Of a stretch of 30,216 nt of DNA, positions 7,482-15,891 are shown in pieces. A program made the position numbers and the translations under genes. The stretch covers positions 1 through 30,216 of the forward strand of contig JBBRZE010000072.1 of the NCBI GenBank assembly GCA_038236995.1. Reading direction: 5' to 3'. Position 1 is the stretch's first letter; each line of letters starts with the position of its first letter. The DNA comes from JAAFHB01 sp038236995 (lineage in GTDB: Bacteria > Bacteroidota > Bacteroidia > Bacteroidales > Prolixibacteraceae). The notes under the pieces are model-generated. The model had not been told where the DNA came from. It saw only the letters and a program-made list of their open reading frames with translations, and searched no databases.

Positions 7482-8828
7482 TTATTTTTTTGATTGAAAC
7501 TCATCACCGAATGTAGATCGTACGCAGCGGAAACCAACATACGATTTGGAAGTATCCTGATATTCAAATGTACGCGTACCAACCTGGATAAAGTAGGCGA
7601 TATCTTTCCACGATCCGCCACGGATAACTTTTCGTTTCATAGCCGGTGGATCATCAGGAAGTGCGTTTTGTTCGAAGTTCGGATTCAGGTCGTGCATGAA
7701 GTTGTAGGCAGACTCGTCGTAAGCGCTGATCGTCCATTCAGCCACATTACCTGCCATGTCGTAGAGGCCATATCCATTGGGATCATAGGTAGCCACTTTT
7801 ACAGTCGTTTTACCTCCATCGTCGCTGTAATTTCCCCGCATGGGTTTGAAATTAGCCAGAAAACAGCCGGTTTGAGAACGTGTATAATAACCTCCCCAGG
7901 GATACATCGAATTATTTAAACCACCTCTTGCCGCAAGTTCCCATTCTGCTTCAGATGGTAATCTGTAATCCTGAACTGAGAAGTCGCCTCTTTCAGCAAG
8001 AGTTGCATTCTTGAAATTAGTTCGCCACATACAAAATGCTTTCGCCTGTTTCCAGTTAACCCCAACCACTGGATAGTCATCAAAACCGGGGTGCGAAAAA
8101 TACTTGTTTGTGAGTGGTTCATTGAAAGCATAGGAAAAATCCCTGATCCAGACCAATGTGTCGGGATAAATATTCACCCCGTCAGTCATTATGAAACTTG
8201 AGCGGCCTTCAATTGGAACAACTTTTCCGGTAAGGTCGTTAACAGTTCCCTGATAACTCTGGGTTTGAAAGTTATAAGCATTTTGGAGACGGGCAGCCTG
8301 TTGGAGGTCAACCCAAGCATAAGTATAGTTTAACTTTCTTGGATCAAGTTCTTTCCTTCCAAGGATTCTGTCGTTTCCGGCATAATACATTGGTTCCAAA
8401 GCATCTTTATAATCGGGATTGCGCCAGTCGAGTTTTCTTTTCCAATCGAGTATAGGCGGGTCAATCGGATTACCTTTTCGATCTTCGGTAATTTTAAATT
8501 CTGCGAACTGATCTGATAGCATTGTACGGGCCATCGAATCACGCACCCAATAAACGAATTGCCGGTATTCATTATTGGTGATTTCAGTGTCGTCCATCCA
8601 AAAAGTGGAAAGGTCAACAGTTCGGGTGGGAGAGGTAGCATAAGCCACATCCTGATCTCCCGGACCCATATTGAAACTTCGTCCGGGTATAAGCGCCATA
8701 CCAAGGGGAGAAGGTTCAAAATATTTTCCTCTTTTTTCCACGCCTGTCAATTCGCCATTGCCACCTTTGTGGCAACTGACTAACAGAAGGATAGAGGATA
8801 TACAACCTAAGAAAATCAATTTCTTCAT
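7482..8828 (-). CDS. gldK: Type IX secretion outer-membrane lipoprotein GldK (PorK family)
   Basis: GldK is an outer-membrane lipoprotein that, with GldN, builds the periplasmic ring of the T9SS. The 448 residues begin with a lipoprotein signal ending in LLVSC (lipid-modified Cys19). The body has the formylglycine-generating-enzyme/SUMF1 fold that this family reuses without known enzymatic activity: ALIPGRSFNMG, FWMDDTEITNNEYRQF, YPVVGVNWKQAKAFC, RLPSEAEWELAARGG, YDMAGNVAEWT and VIRGGSWKD. Gene order with gldLMN and the upstream porP separates it from a true sulfatase-modifying factor and from the related GldJ. It starts 44 bases after the porP stop. Confidence 0.95.
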   Translation of the reverse strand: MKKLIFLGCISSILLLVSCHKGGNGELTGVEKRGKYFEPSPLGMALIPGRSFNMGPGDQDVAYATSPTRTVDLSTFWMDDTEITNNEYRQFVYWVRDSMARTMLSDQFAEFKITEDRKGNPIDPPILDWKRKLDWRNPDYKDALEPMYYAGNDRILGRKELDPRKLNYTYAWVDLQQAARLQNAYNFQTQSYQGTVNDLTGKVVPIEGRSSFIMTDGVNIYPDTLVWIRDFSYAFNEPLTNKYFSHPGFDDYPVVGVNWKQAKAFCMWRTNFKNATLAERGDFSVQDYRLPSEAEWELAARGGLNNSMYPWGGYYTRSQTGCFLANFKPMRGNYSDDGGKTTVKVATYDPNGYGLYDMAGNVAEWTISAYDESAYNFMHDLNPNFEQNALPDDPPAMKRKVIRGGSWKDIAYFIQVGTRTFEYQDTSKSYVGFRCVRSTFGDEFQSKK

Positions 8829-8867
8829 AGTTCGTTTAATATGTTGTGGTCAACTATATTTTTACGC

Positions 8868-8875
8868 CAAAGTTA
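8868..8875 (-). promoter_or_regulatory. Possible -7 element for gldK at the end of porP
   Basis: TAACTTTG on the minus strand (8875 to 8868) fits TAnnTTTG and overlaps the porP stop codon, about 40 bases before the gldK ATG. No TTG is found at the expected -33 distance, so this may be chance. If real, gldKLMN could be transcribed independently of porP. Confidence 0.25.
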
Positions 8876-9862
8876 CAAAAATCTTACACTTCTGTACTTA
8901 TGCGTACGTTTTTTGTTTAATAAAACTGAATATGCAAGAAAAATCTCATGCGATCCAGCGTTATATCTTGATAATGAGGATGTACTGATGTCGTAAGCGT
9001 ACCCAAATTTTATACCGTTCCATAACTCTGTTCCGAAGGTCAAAATAATTGCATCCTTTACCCGATAACCCACGCCTCCCCATATTCTTTTATCGAAAAT
9101 AACAGTCATGTTGAGGTCTGCCTGCCAGGTTGTTGCTTCAGTTTTAAAGAAGAACGAAGGAAGCACTTCAAAACGCTCATTAGCCATCTGAACATTATAG
9201 CTTCCGCTCATGTAATAATGCCTTCGAAGCGAATACTTGCCCGTTTCATCGAACAACATTGTAGGCTGATTCAGGTGCCTGGCTGAAAGTGAAAGCTCAA
9301 AATTTTTACACTGGTAATAAAATCCTGCTCCCAGGTCAACCAAAATACTGCTTGCTTTTCCTTGGGGAAGTCCTGGATCTGTCAAATTAAAATTATCAAA
9401 ATCGCTCCACCTGTTTATGTCCGCCATGTCAAGATTTTTATTCATCAACCCCAGGGAAAAACCTGAGCCCAGAATACCATTGCCTAACTTCGTCCTCCAA
9501 GAATAATTCAATCCAAACGATACATTCTTCTCAAATCCGATAACATCATTAACTACTGATAACCCAATTCCATCATTTTTTCCGATAAGATGAGCCGATG
9601 CATCTGCATTGAATACAATTGTTACCGGGGCTCCCGGGAATCCAACCCATTGATATCTATTTAATAACGAAAAATTTATAAGTCCTGAAGATCCTGCAAA
9701 GCCAGGGTTTACTGTTAATTGATTAAACCGGTTCTGACTAAACTGCGGATCCTGCTGAGCATTCGCCACAAAATTACTAATAATTAGCATTACCAACAAT
9801 AGAATAGCCTTATTCAATAGTTGCCTTTTGCGATCAGTGATATTTATGTTTTTATCATTCAT
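8873..9862 (-). CDS. porP: PorP/SprF-family type IX secretion outer-membrane protein
   Basis: This family makes small outer-membrane beta-barrels associated with the T9SS (PorP) or with export of the adhesin SprB (SprF). The 329 residues have an N-terminal signal peptide (hydrophobic stretch about 18-34, cleavage after VANAQ) followed directly by the family hallmark QQDPQFSQNRFN and then NPGFAGSSG and LLNRYQWVGFPGAP. Repeated short amphipathic strands fill the rest, and the C-terminus ends in aromatic and basic residues (KYRSVRFL). The position immediately before gldKLMN matches the porPKLMN arrangement known in Porphyromonas gingivalis, so the PorP name is preferred over SprF. Confidence 0.92.
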   Translation of the reverse strand: MNDKNINITDRKRQLLNKAILLLVMLIISNFVANAQQDPQFSQNRFNQLTVNPGFAGSSGLINFSLLNRYQWVGFPGAPVTIVFNADASAHLIGKNDGIGLSVVNDVIGFEKNVSFGLNYSWRTKLGNGILGSGFSLGLMNKNLDMADINRWSDFDNFNLTDPGLPQGKASSILVDLGAGFYYQCKNFELSLSARHLNQPTMLFDETGKYSLRRHYYMSGSYNVQMANERFEVLPSFFFKTEATTWQADLNMTVIFDKRIWGGVGYRVKDAIILTFGTELWNGIKFGYAYDISTSSLSRYNAGSHEIFLAYSVLLNKKRTHKYRSVRFL

Positions 9863-9917
9863 GAGCAGGTCGGTAACTGTTGCGGCTTCACATTTATTGG
9901 TGACTCCTTTTCGTAAA

Positions 9918-9925
9918 CAAAGATA
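9918..9925 (-). promoter_or_regulatory. Possible -7 promoter element for porP
   Basis: TATCTTTG (9925 to 9918, minus strand) is an exact TAnnTTTG match about 55 bases before the porP ATG. It sits just downstream of the ureohydrolase-like gene's stop at 9938. No clear -33 TTG is seen at the right spacing. It suggests that porP-gldKLMN can start independently of topA and the ureohydrolase gene. Confidence 0.4.
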
Positions 9926-9937
9926 TAACTTTACTTA

Positions 9938-11062
9938 TTATATTTTGCTGAAATATTTCCACCATCTTTCAGGAATCTCATTTTCGCAAGCTTTACGATA
10001 ATCTTTTTTAGAACAAGGGATTCTAACAGGGAAAATGTCGCAATTTTCATCAGGTACTTCCATCCACCATCGCTGCGATACCGGGTGTTGTAAAAAGGAG
10101 ATTGGTTCGTCTAAACCATCAATCGGGATGTGATAATGTTCGAAATTTGTAGCTTCGTCAATTGGTTCTTCATCAAGTCGTTTGGAAACCCCGTTTATAA
10201 AATACCAGCCGATCTGGGCGGCCATCATCGCTCCAAAGGATGTGGAATCAAATGTTGGGGAATAGCCAAAAAGTCCAAACCAAGTCTGTTTTGTAGAGAT
10301 ACCTGAATACCAGGCTATTTGGCAGGCTTCCTCTCCGGTTAGTCCATTCGGAGATATTCGGTATTGACCAGGAGCTTCGGAAGATTTCAGTGATCCAAAA
10401 TCGAAACTAACGAGATCCGATTCCCGGAGTAAGGGTTCCATCTCTTTAAAATCGGCACGAATCTCACCTAAAGTCAGAATCTCACCATTGTACCCTTCAG
10501 CGACAATGTCATGCTCTTGCTGACATATAAAATAGGATTGTCCGGCAATCACCCTCACAGATGTTCCGATTGGCAGGCTATTAATATAAAACTCGTCGGC
10601 AGGACTATTTTCTTTCACATTGTTATCAATCCGGTCATCGACAATTACAAGATTAAATTCCGGTTGATCGAACCCGTCAATGAGTGGAACAGTCAACTCC
10701 TGACTTCCTCCAAGAATTAACAGGGGGATATTCAGTGAAGAGAGCTCTTCGGCAACTATTTTCACTGCAGCGTAAGTGTCTTTTAATTCGTTGCCGCATA
10801 TAATATTACCAAGATCGATAATCTTAATTTCGGGAGGGAAAGTTGTTAGTGCGTATAAATGACGTCTGATCGCATCGGGAGCTTCTGCAACAGGATGGCA
10901 ACCCGAGCCTCTTCCCTCGGGCAGACCTAAAATAGCAACATGAGGGAGATCGTCATCATCCCAGACCTGACTTTTCAGAAAATGCCCTAACTGATCGGAG
11001 CTCCCTTCGTATTGTTTTACAACCTCTAACGCTGACGCCGGTATAATCAGTTCGTTCAACAT
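9938..11062 (-). CDS. Ureohydrolase (arginase/formimidoylglutamase)-fold protein with degenerate metal site
   Basis: The 374 residues keep the ureohydrolase layout: a strand plus ALLGLPEG-like segment HVAILGLPEGRG (about 41-52), an LILGG strand, a VDD strand and an SFDFG...EAPG segment. The manganese ligands are eroded. The family GG(D/G)H(S/E) motif is GGSQELT (118-124, His to Gln121). DAHxD is DDRID (142-146, His to Arg144, both Asp kept). The SxDxD pair is SFDFG (Asp221 kept, second Asp to Gly223). Three of six ligands are thus missing, so arginase or formimidoylglutamase activity is unlikely. It lies 62 bases after topA and shortly before porP. Automatic annotation would probably name it formimidoylglutamase. 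A structural or regulatory role is my inference; true function unknown. Confidence 0.8.
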   Translation of the reverse strand: MLNELIIPASALEVVKQYEGSSDQLGHFLKSQVWDDDDLPHVAILGLPEGRGSGCHPVAEAPDAIRRHLYALTTFPPEIKIIDLGNIICGNELKDTYAAVKIVAEELSSLNIPLLILGGSQELTVPLIDGFDQPEFNLVIVDDRIDNNVKENSPADEFYINSLPIGTSVRVIAGQSYFICQQEHDIVAEGYNGEILTLGEIRADFKEMEPLLRESDLVSFDFGSLKSSEAPGQYRISPNGLTGEEACQIAWYSGISTKQTWFGLFGYSPTFDSTSFGAMMAAQIGWYFINGVSKRLDEEPIDEATNFEHYHIPIDGLDEPISFLQHPVSQRWWMEVPDENCDIFPVRIPCSKKDYRKACENEIPERWWKYFSKI

Positions 11063-11124
11063 AGGAAACAGAATTAATGGTTAGCTCCTCTAAATATCTG
11101 ATGATTCACAAGCCGCCCGGCAAC

Positions 11125-13461
11125 TTATTTCGCCCGCCGTTTGCTCGTTTTAGGCTTTGCTCCTTCGGTCTCGATGATCAATTTGCAGTCAGCAACTGTC
11201 AGCGCATCGATATCGGTACCTTTTTTGATCTTATAATTTCCTTTTTTAAAGGAGATGTATGGTCCCCAGCGTCCTTCAAGAACCCTGATATCCGGCTCTT
11301 CGGTGAACGTCTTCAGAACAGATTTTATTGTTTGTTCTCTTTTTTCTTCAATCAACTCGATAGCGCGCTCGATCGTTACTTCCATTGGTTCGTCGATTCC
11401 TTTTTTCAGGGAAACAAAGTTACCATCGTGGCGGATATAGGGACCAAACCGGCCTATTCCTACAATAACTTTCTTGTCTTCGAATACTCCAAGATCGCGT
11501 GGAAGATCAAATAGTTTCATTGCTTCTTCCAACGAAATTGTCTCGATACTCTGTCCTTTCTGAAGACTTGCAAACTGAGGTTTTTCCTCGCTTCCTTCAA
11601 CCACTTCGCCCAACTGTACAAACGGACCAAACCGGCCGATTTTTGCTGATACCGCTTTTCCTGTAACAGGATCATCTCCCAGCATTCTTTCGCCACGGGC
11701 TCGTTCTGAATTATTCAGCGCATCTTCTATTGTCAGATGAAAAGGACGATAGAATCCGTCAATCATTTCATTCCAGACCAATTGCCCTTCCGCAATTTCG
11801 TCGAATTGTTTTTCGACCGTCGCTGTGAAATTAAAATCAACGATCGATTCAAAATTTTTGACTAGAAAATCGTTGACAACAAGTCCAATATCTGTTGGAA
11901 AGAGTTTTGATTTCTCTGCACCGGTGATCTCGGTTTTAACCTCTTCACTAATTATTGTTTCACGAAGGGTAAGCGTTAGAAATGAACGTTCTGTTCCTTC
12001 ACGATCCTCCTTGATCACATATTCGCGTGCCTGAATGGTTGTAATTGTTGGTGCGTAGGTCGAAGGACGACCGATTCCAAGTTCCTCAAGCTTACGGACC
12101 AGACTTGCCTCTGTATATCGTGCTGATTTTTGAGAAAATCTTTCAAGTGCCTGAATTACTTCCGGATCTAATTTTTGATGAACCGTAAGTATCGGAAGCA
12201 TTCCTTTCTCATCTTCACCGTTGGTTTCATCATCCGATGATTCCATATATACCCCGAGGAATCCGTCGAACCGGAGTACTTCGCCGGCAGCAACAAAAAT
12301 CTCTTTTGCTTTCGATACCGTAATATTAACGGTTGTTCTTTCTATTTCGGCATCAGCCATTTGCGAAGCCAATGTCCGCTTCCAGATAAGGCTGTATAGC
12401 TTTTGTTCCTGCGGTGTACCTTTAACTTCTTCTTGATCTAAGTAGGTTGGGCGAATGGCCTCATGCGCCTCCTGGGCACCTTTTACTTTTGTTTTATAAT
12501 GGCGGATTTTAACATATTTGTCACCATATGATTCAATTATTTTTTTCTTAGCAGCCTGTATCGCTGTATCAGAAAGGGTTGTTGAATCGGTACGCATATA
12601 GGTGATAAATCCTGATTCGTATAGTTTTTGAGCCACCGACATTGTTAAACCTACAGGGAATCCAAGTTTCCGGCTTGCTTCCTGCTGAAGTGTGGAAGTC
12701 GTAAACGGGGCTGCAGGCGATTTTTTGGCGGGACGTGTGACAATATCTGCAATTGTGAATTCCGAACCTTTGCATTTTTCAAGAAATGCCCTTGCTTCTT
12801 TGGCTGTTTCGAACCGGTTGTTTAACTCCGCTTTCAGTTGCGTAATCTTACCGTTATTCTCAGGAACCAAAAAAATCGCATTTACTCTAAAGAAAGGAAC
12901 ACTCTGAAAATTAGTAATATCACGTTCCCTGTCAACAATAAGCCGTACGGCTACTGATTGAACCCTTCCAGCAGAAAGTGATGGCTTTACTTTTTTCCAA
13001 AGAACCGGCGAAATTTCAAATCCGACCAACCGATCCAGAATGCGCCGTGCCTGTTGGGCATCGACAAGATCTTTATTCAGGCGGCGGGGATTCTCAATTG
13101 CCTTTAATATGGCGTCTTTTGTAATCTCATGAAAAACAATTCTGTTTGTCTTTGCAGGATCGAGGTGCAACACCTCCATCAAATGCCAGGCGATGGCCTC
13201 TCCCTCACGGTCCTCATCAGATGCGATCCAGACCTTGGTTGCGGTTTTGGCACATTTTTTTAATTCGGCGACAACCTTTTTCTTGTCTTCCGAAATAATA
13301 TAATTTGGTTGATAATTATTATTGATATCAACTCCGAAATCTTTCTTTTCCAGATCACGGATATGTCCAAAACTTGATTTTACAAGGAAATCCTTTCCCA
13401 GTATTTTCTCAATTGTTTTGGCCTTGGCGGGCGATTCGACGATTACCAGATTCTCTTCCAT
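11125..13461 (-). CDS. topA: DNA topoisomerase I (type IA)
   Basis: TopA relaxes negative supercoils by transient single-strand cleavage. With the start at 13461 it has 778 residues: the Toprim domain opens with ENLVIVESPAKAKTIEKIL (catalytic Glu9) and contains SDEDREGEAIAWH (acidic residues about 82-88). The active-site tyrosine is Tyr288 in GFITYMRTDST, and ELGIGRPSTYAPT follows later. The C-terminus lacks Cys4 zinc fingers and instead carries three TopA C-terminal repeats (GRFGPFVQLG, GRFGPYIRHDG, GRWGPYISFKKG) and a Lys/Arg-rich tail, the form expected in Bacteroidota. An in-frame ATG exists at 13518, but it lies upstream of the predicted -7 element, and translation from 13461 gives the usual N-terminus, so 13461 is preferred. 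Confidence 0.96.
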   Translation of the reverse strand: MEENLVIVESPAKAKTIEKILGKDFLVKSSFGHIRDLEKKDFGVDINNNYQPNYIISEDKKKVVAELKKCAKTATKVWIASDEDREGEAIAWHLMEVLHLDPAKTNRIVFHEITKDAILKAIENPRRLNKDLVDAQQARRILDRLVGFEISPVLWKKVKPSLSAGRVQSVAVRLIVDRERDITNFQSVPFFRVNAIFLVPENNGKITQLKAELNNRFETAKEARAFLEKCKGSEFTIADIVTRPAKKSPAAPFTTSTLQQEASRKLGFPVGLTMSVAQKLYESGFITYMRTDSTTLSDTAIQAAKKKIIESYGDKYVKIRHYKTKVKGAQEAHEAIRPTYLDQEEVKGTPQEQKLYSLIWKRTLASQMADAEIERTTVNITVSKAKEIFVAAGEVLRFDGFLGVYMESSDDETNGEDEKGMLPILTVHQKLDPEVIQALERFSQKSARYTEASLVRKLEELGIGRPSTYAPTITTIQAREYVIKEDREGTERSFLTLTLRETIISEEVKTEITGAEKSKLFPTDIGLVVNDFLVKNFESIVDFNFTATVEKQFDEIAEGQLVWNEMIDGFYRPFHLTIEDALNNSERARGERMLGDDPVTGKAVSAKIGRFGPFVQLGEVVEGSEEKPQFASLQKGQSIETISLEEAMKLFDLPRDLGVFEDKKVIVGIGRFGPYIRHDGNFVSLKKGIDEPMEVTIERAIELIEEKREQTIKSVLKTFTEEPDIRVLEGRWGPYISFKKGNYKIKKGTDIDALTVADCKLIIETEGAKPKTSKRRAK

Positions 13462-13500
13462 ACTTTTGAAGGATGATTTTGGTGCTTCTAAAATTTTTTG

Positions 13501-13532
13501 CAAAGTAAAGAAAATCAAACCCTAAGTTCAAA
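13501..13532 (-). promoter_or_regulatory. Promoter of topA
   Basis: On the minus strand TTTG (13532 to 13529) is followed after 20 bases by TTACTTTG (13508 to 13501), one mismatch from TAnnTTTG and with the expected spacing. The transcript would begin near 13495, about 35 bases before the ATG at 13461. This supports the shorter topA start. It may drive topA and the ureohydrolase-like gene together. Confidence 0.5.
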
Positions 13533-13687
13533 CTATTTCTTCATTCTTTATTGTAATACCTAAATTAAAGACAATCAGAGGTTGTTGTAATAGTGCTGTA
13601 AATCAGTGATATATTACCGATAAATAAATTATTTACAATGATGTTCTTTTTTATTACAGGCTGTTCTGAATTTTTGCACAACTATCT

Positions 13688-13722
13688 ACAAATACCCGGA
13701 ATAATTTATTCCGGGTATTTGT
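13688..13722. terminator. Perfect 35-base palindrome, likely terminator of the fucose locus
   Basis: Arms of 17 bases (13688-13704 and 13706-13722) are exact reverse complements around a single central T. The core is ACCCGGAATAA / TTATTCCGGGT. It lies 87 bases after the NIPSNAP stop (minus strand) and upstream of the topA promoter, so it would insulate the two units. The outer pairs are A/T rich, giving an A-tract/T-tract flavour on both strands, so it can act in either direction. The rest of the 13533-13808 gap shows nothing else recognisable. Confidence 0.6.
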
Positions 13723-13808
13723 AATGATCAGGAATACATTTATTTAGTAATTAAGGGATCTTCCTGAACCGGGATGTTCCCAATTTGTTTCCTAAAGGAT
13801 GATGTTTG

Positions 13809-14591
13809 TTACAAATCTGAATAATCGGTCGGATAAAGCAGCAATTTTACCGATTTCGAGACGGTATGCTGATATTCACTGAGCGCCGAGAGCTTTTTCC
13901 ATTCAGGATGATCTCTGAAGGCGTTCCAGTGTGCATCGTGCGCAGCCATGTCGGCAAAAGTGGTTAGATACATCAGATTGGGCATTGTACTTCCGGAAAG
14001 TACTTCCGCATAGAAAATAGCATTGAAATCGAGTGATTTAAAAAGTTTGATTTCGCCACCTTCGTTGAACATCTTCACCTTTTGACGAAAAAGATTTTCT
14101 GCAGGACCTTCGTAACTTCTTAGTTCATAGATTCTGTCTGAAGGCTTTGTTTTGTGCTTCGGAATAAAAAAGGATGGAGCATCCGGAAATGCCTTTAAAA
14201 GTATCGATTCTTTCCTTTGAAAAGGCACATTGTCAAAAGGAGCGTTCAAAAAATCGGCACCAGCTGTCTGATAAGCCATGTCTTTAGCGAGCGTTAGCTG
14301 CAGTTTATCTAACTGATCAAGGGCGGTTAAAGGAATCCAGACAATGATTTGATTTCCGGAAATGGTGTCCGACGGAATTGGTTTAAAAACCCCAACAGTT
14401 TTAATGCCTGCCCGGTGTAAGGCAGGTAAATAGGCCATTTTCAGAAAATTATCGGTACGCGCTTCCTGGGCTTTTGAGTTAAGCCGATAAACCTGAATTT
14501 GATAGAAATCGCGTCCGGCAGCTGTCGCGAATTGAGTCATCGAAAATAATAAGGCGATGGCGATTACCAGTTGTTTGATTGTTCTTTTCAT
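13809..14591 (-). CDS. Exported NIPSNAP-domain protein
   Basis: The 260 residues start with a clear signal peptide (MKRTIKQLVIAIALLFSMTQ, cleavage near FATAA, residue 25). Two NIPSNAP-like alpha/beta-barrel units follow. The first (about 27-130) contains FYQIQVYRLNS and a VGVFKPI strand. The second (about 150-258) starts IYELRSYEGPAE and includes EIKLFKSLDFNAIFYAEVLSG, NLMYLTTFADMAAHDAHW and the end SVKLLLYP. NIPSNAP proteins are dimeric ferredoxin-like folds of poorly defined function. In Bacteroidota, exported versions are frequent beside glycan-degradation genes. It is the last gene of the fucose block, 82 bases after the GH105 gene. I cannot assign a reaction; a periplasmic binding or accessory role is a guess. 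Confidence 0.88.
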   Translation of the reverse strand: MKRTIKQLVIAIALLFSMTQFATAAGRDFYQIQVYRLNSKAQEARTDNFLKMAYLPALHRAGIKTVGVFKPIPSDTISGNQIIVWIPLTALDQLDKLQLTLAKDMAYQTAGADFLNAPFDNVPFQRKESILLKAFPDAPSFFIPKHKTKPSDRIYELRSYEGPAENLFRQKVKMFNEGGEIKLFKSLDFNAIFYAEVLSGSTMPNLMYLTTFADMAAHDAHWNAFRDHPEWKKLSALSEYQHTVSKSVKLLLYPTDYSDL

Positions 14592-14673
14592 TGGTTTTTC
14601 TTTAAAGAGTTATTGTTGATTGAAAATTATTTGAAACCGTTTTTACTGTATGGAAAATCAGGAGTTTTATTTT

Positions 14674-15807
14674 TCAGCGAAGAAGTGCCGTCGCGCACCA
14701 TATTAAAGGTGCCTGTCCATGTAAATCGCCAACGATGCGTTTGCGCTGAAGATAATGGTTACGGTCATTTTTGATATTGGTGCCTTCGCAAACTTCGGTC
14801 AATTCATCGTCCTTATTGATATAGGTAATCAGCGCGAGCCAGCCTTTACGGGCGGCTGTTCCGTATGTTTTTTTGTCGAGCCAGCCGTTTTTAACACCGG
14901 TAATCATCGCATAGGTAAACATTGCTGTTCCGGATGTCTCTTTCCACGCCTCGGGATCGTCGATAATCTGTCGCCACATGCCATCATTTTCCTGGAATTT
15001 CAGCAACGCTGCCATCATTTTTTTGTACCCTTCCATGATTCTCGCTCTGTTTGGATTGTCTTTAGGCATGTTGCGAAGCATTTCTGCCATACCTACAGCC
15101 ATCCAACCGTTGCCGCGTCCCCAACTAAAATGAGCCTCGGGTGAATGGTAGAAAAGTCCATTTCCCAATTGAATTTTATCGAGGTAAAATACCATCTCTT
15201 TTGCTGCACGGTCAATATATTTGCGATCGCCGGTTGCGCGATAAGCTTGCGATTGAACTGCTGTAATCATAAACATATCGTCAATCCATATCCTGGTTTG
15301 CCATGAATAGCCTTTGTCTGCGTAGGCTTTTTCTTCTGGCTTGGCATTTTCGGGAAGCGTCCATTGCGCATCGGCATAAGTCAATCCAAGATCGAGGTAT
15401 TTCTTTTCTTTCGTTTGAAGGTAAAGTTCGAACGCTAATGAACCAAACACGTTGTTATCGACATGATTGGGTTTAGGCAACAAGTTTTTCTGAGTATCGA
15501 AAAGCGGATTAAAACGTGCTTCTAGCTGATTGAGCATCGGTTTATCATTCGTCACTTGTGCGAACCAAAGTCCGCCAAGCCACGCACATACATCCGGATA
15601 GGTGATTTGTGTCGGGGGAACTTCGGGGTGGGTATTCCCATATCGGGAGTGTGGCGTATTTAAAAATTTAGTATCGATTCGTTTCCCAATTTCAGTAGGG
15701 GAGGAACCTTTGGGCCAATGCTTCAAATCTGAGTCACCTTTTTGTGCCTGAAGAATCAGTACGCTAAAAACCAACATTATAGTGATTGCAATGCGATGAA
15801 GTTTCAT
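14674..15807 (-). CDS. Exported GH105/GH88-like unsaturated glycuronyl hydrolase
   Basis: Enzymes of this (alpha/alpha)6-barrel family remove the 4,5-unsaturated uronic acid left at the non-reducing end after a polysaccharide lyase cuts, as in the YteR/YesR unsaturated rhamnogalacturonyl hydrolases. The 377 residues begin with a signal peptide (hydrophobic 6-20, cleavage near LQAQ). Family motifs are YSWQTRIWIDDMFM (about 167-180, with the Asp pair 176-177 at the likely catalytic position), FSWGRGNGW (about 228-235), ETSGTAMFTYA and DLHGQAPLIW near the end. It sits between the GH29 fucosidase and the NIPSNAP gene. The substrate is probably a fucosylated, uronate-containing glycan, but the family alone does not say whether it is rhamnogalacturonan or another polymer. 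Confidence 0.88.
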   Translation of the reverse strand: MKLHRIAITIMLVFSVLILQAQKGDSDLKHWPKGSSPTEIGKRIDTKFLNTPHSRYGNTHPEVPPTQITYPDVCAWLGGLWFAQVTNDKPMLNQLEARFNPLFDTQKNLLPKPNHVDNNVFGSLAFELYLQTKEKKYLDLGLTYADAQWTLPENAKPEEKAYADKGYSWQTRIWIDDMFMITAVQSQAYRATGDRKYIDRAAKEMVFYLDKIQLGNGLFYHSPEAHFSWGRGNGWMAVGMAEMLRNMPKDNPNRARIMEGYKKMMAALLKFQENDGMWRQIIDDPEAWKETSGTAMFTYAMITGVKNGWLDKKTYGTAARKGWLALITYINKDDELTEVCEGTNIKNDRNHYLQRKRIVGDLHGQAPLIWCATALLR

Positions 15808-15891
15808 GGTAATCGTTTAGTTTTCTTAAAAATATGAAAGGTTGTGCTGAAATAGGTTAATCTTCTTTTATTCGTGCTTCTATATCATAAT

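Noticed and set aside
7482..8828. Formylglycine-generating enzyme (sulfatase activation)
   Set aside because: It has the SUMF1 fold, but the lipobox and fixed place before gldLMN identify GldK; no sulfatase gene is near.
9634..9862. Possibility that the PorP-like gene is a SprF partner of a SprB adhesin
   Set aside because: No giant adhesin gene is near, and the position directly before gldK fits PorP better.
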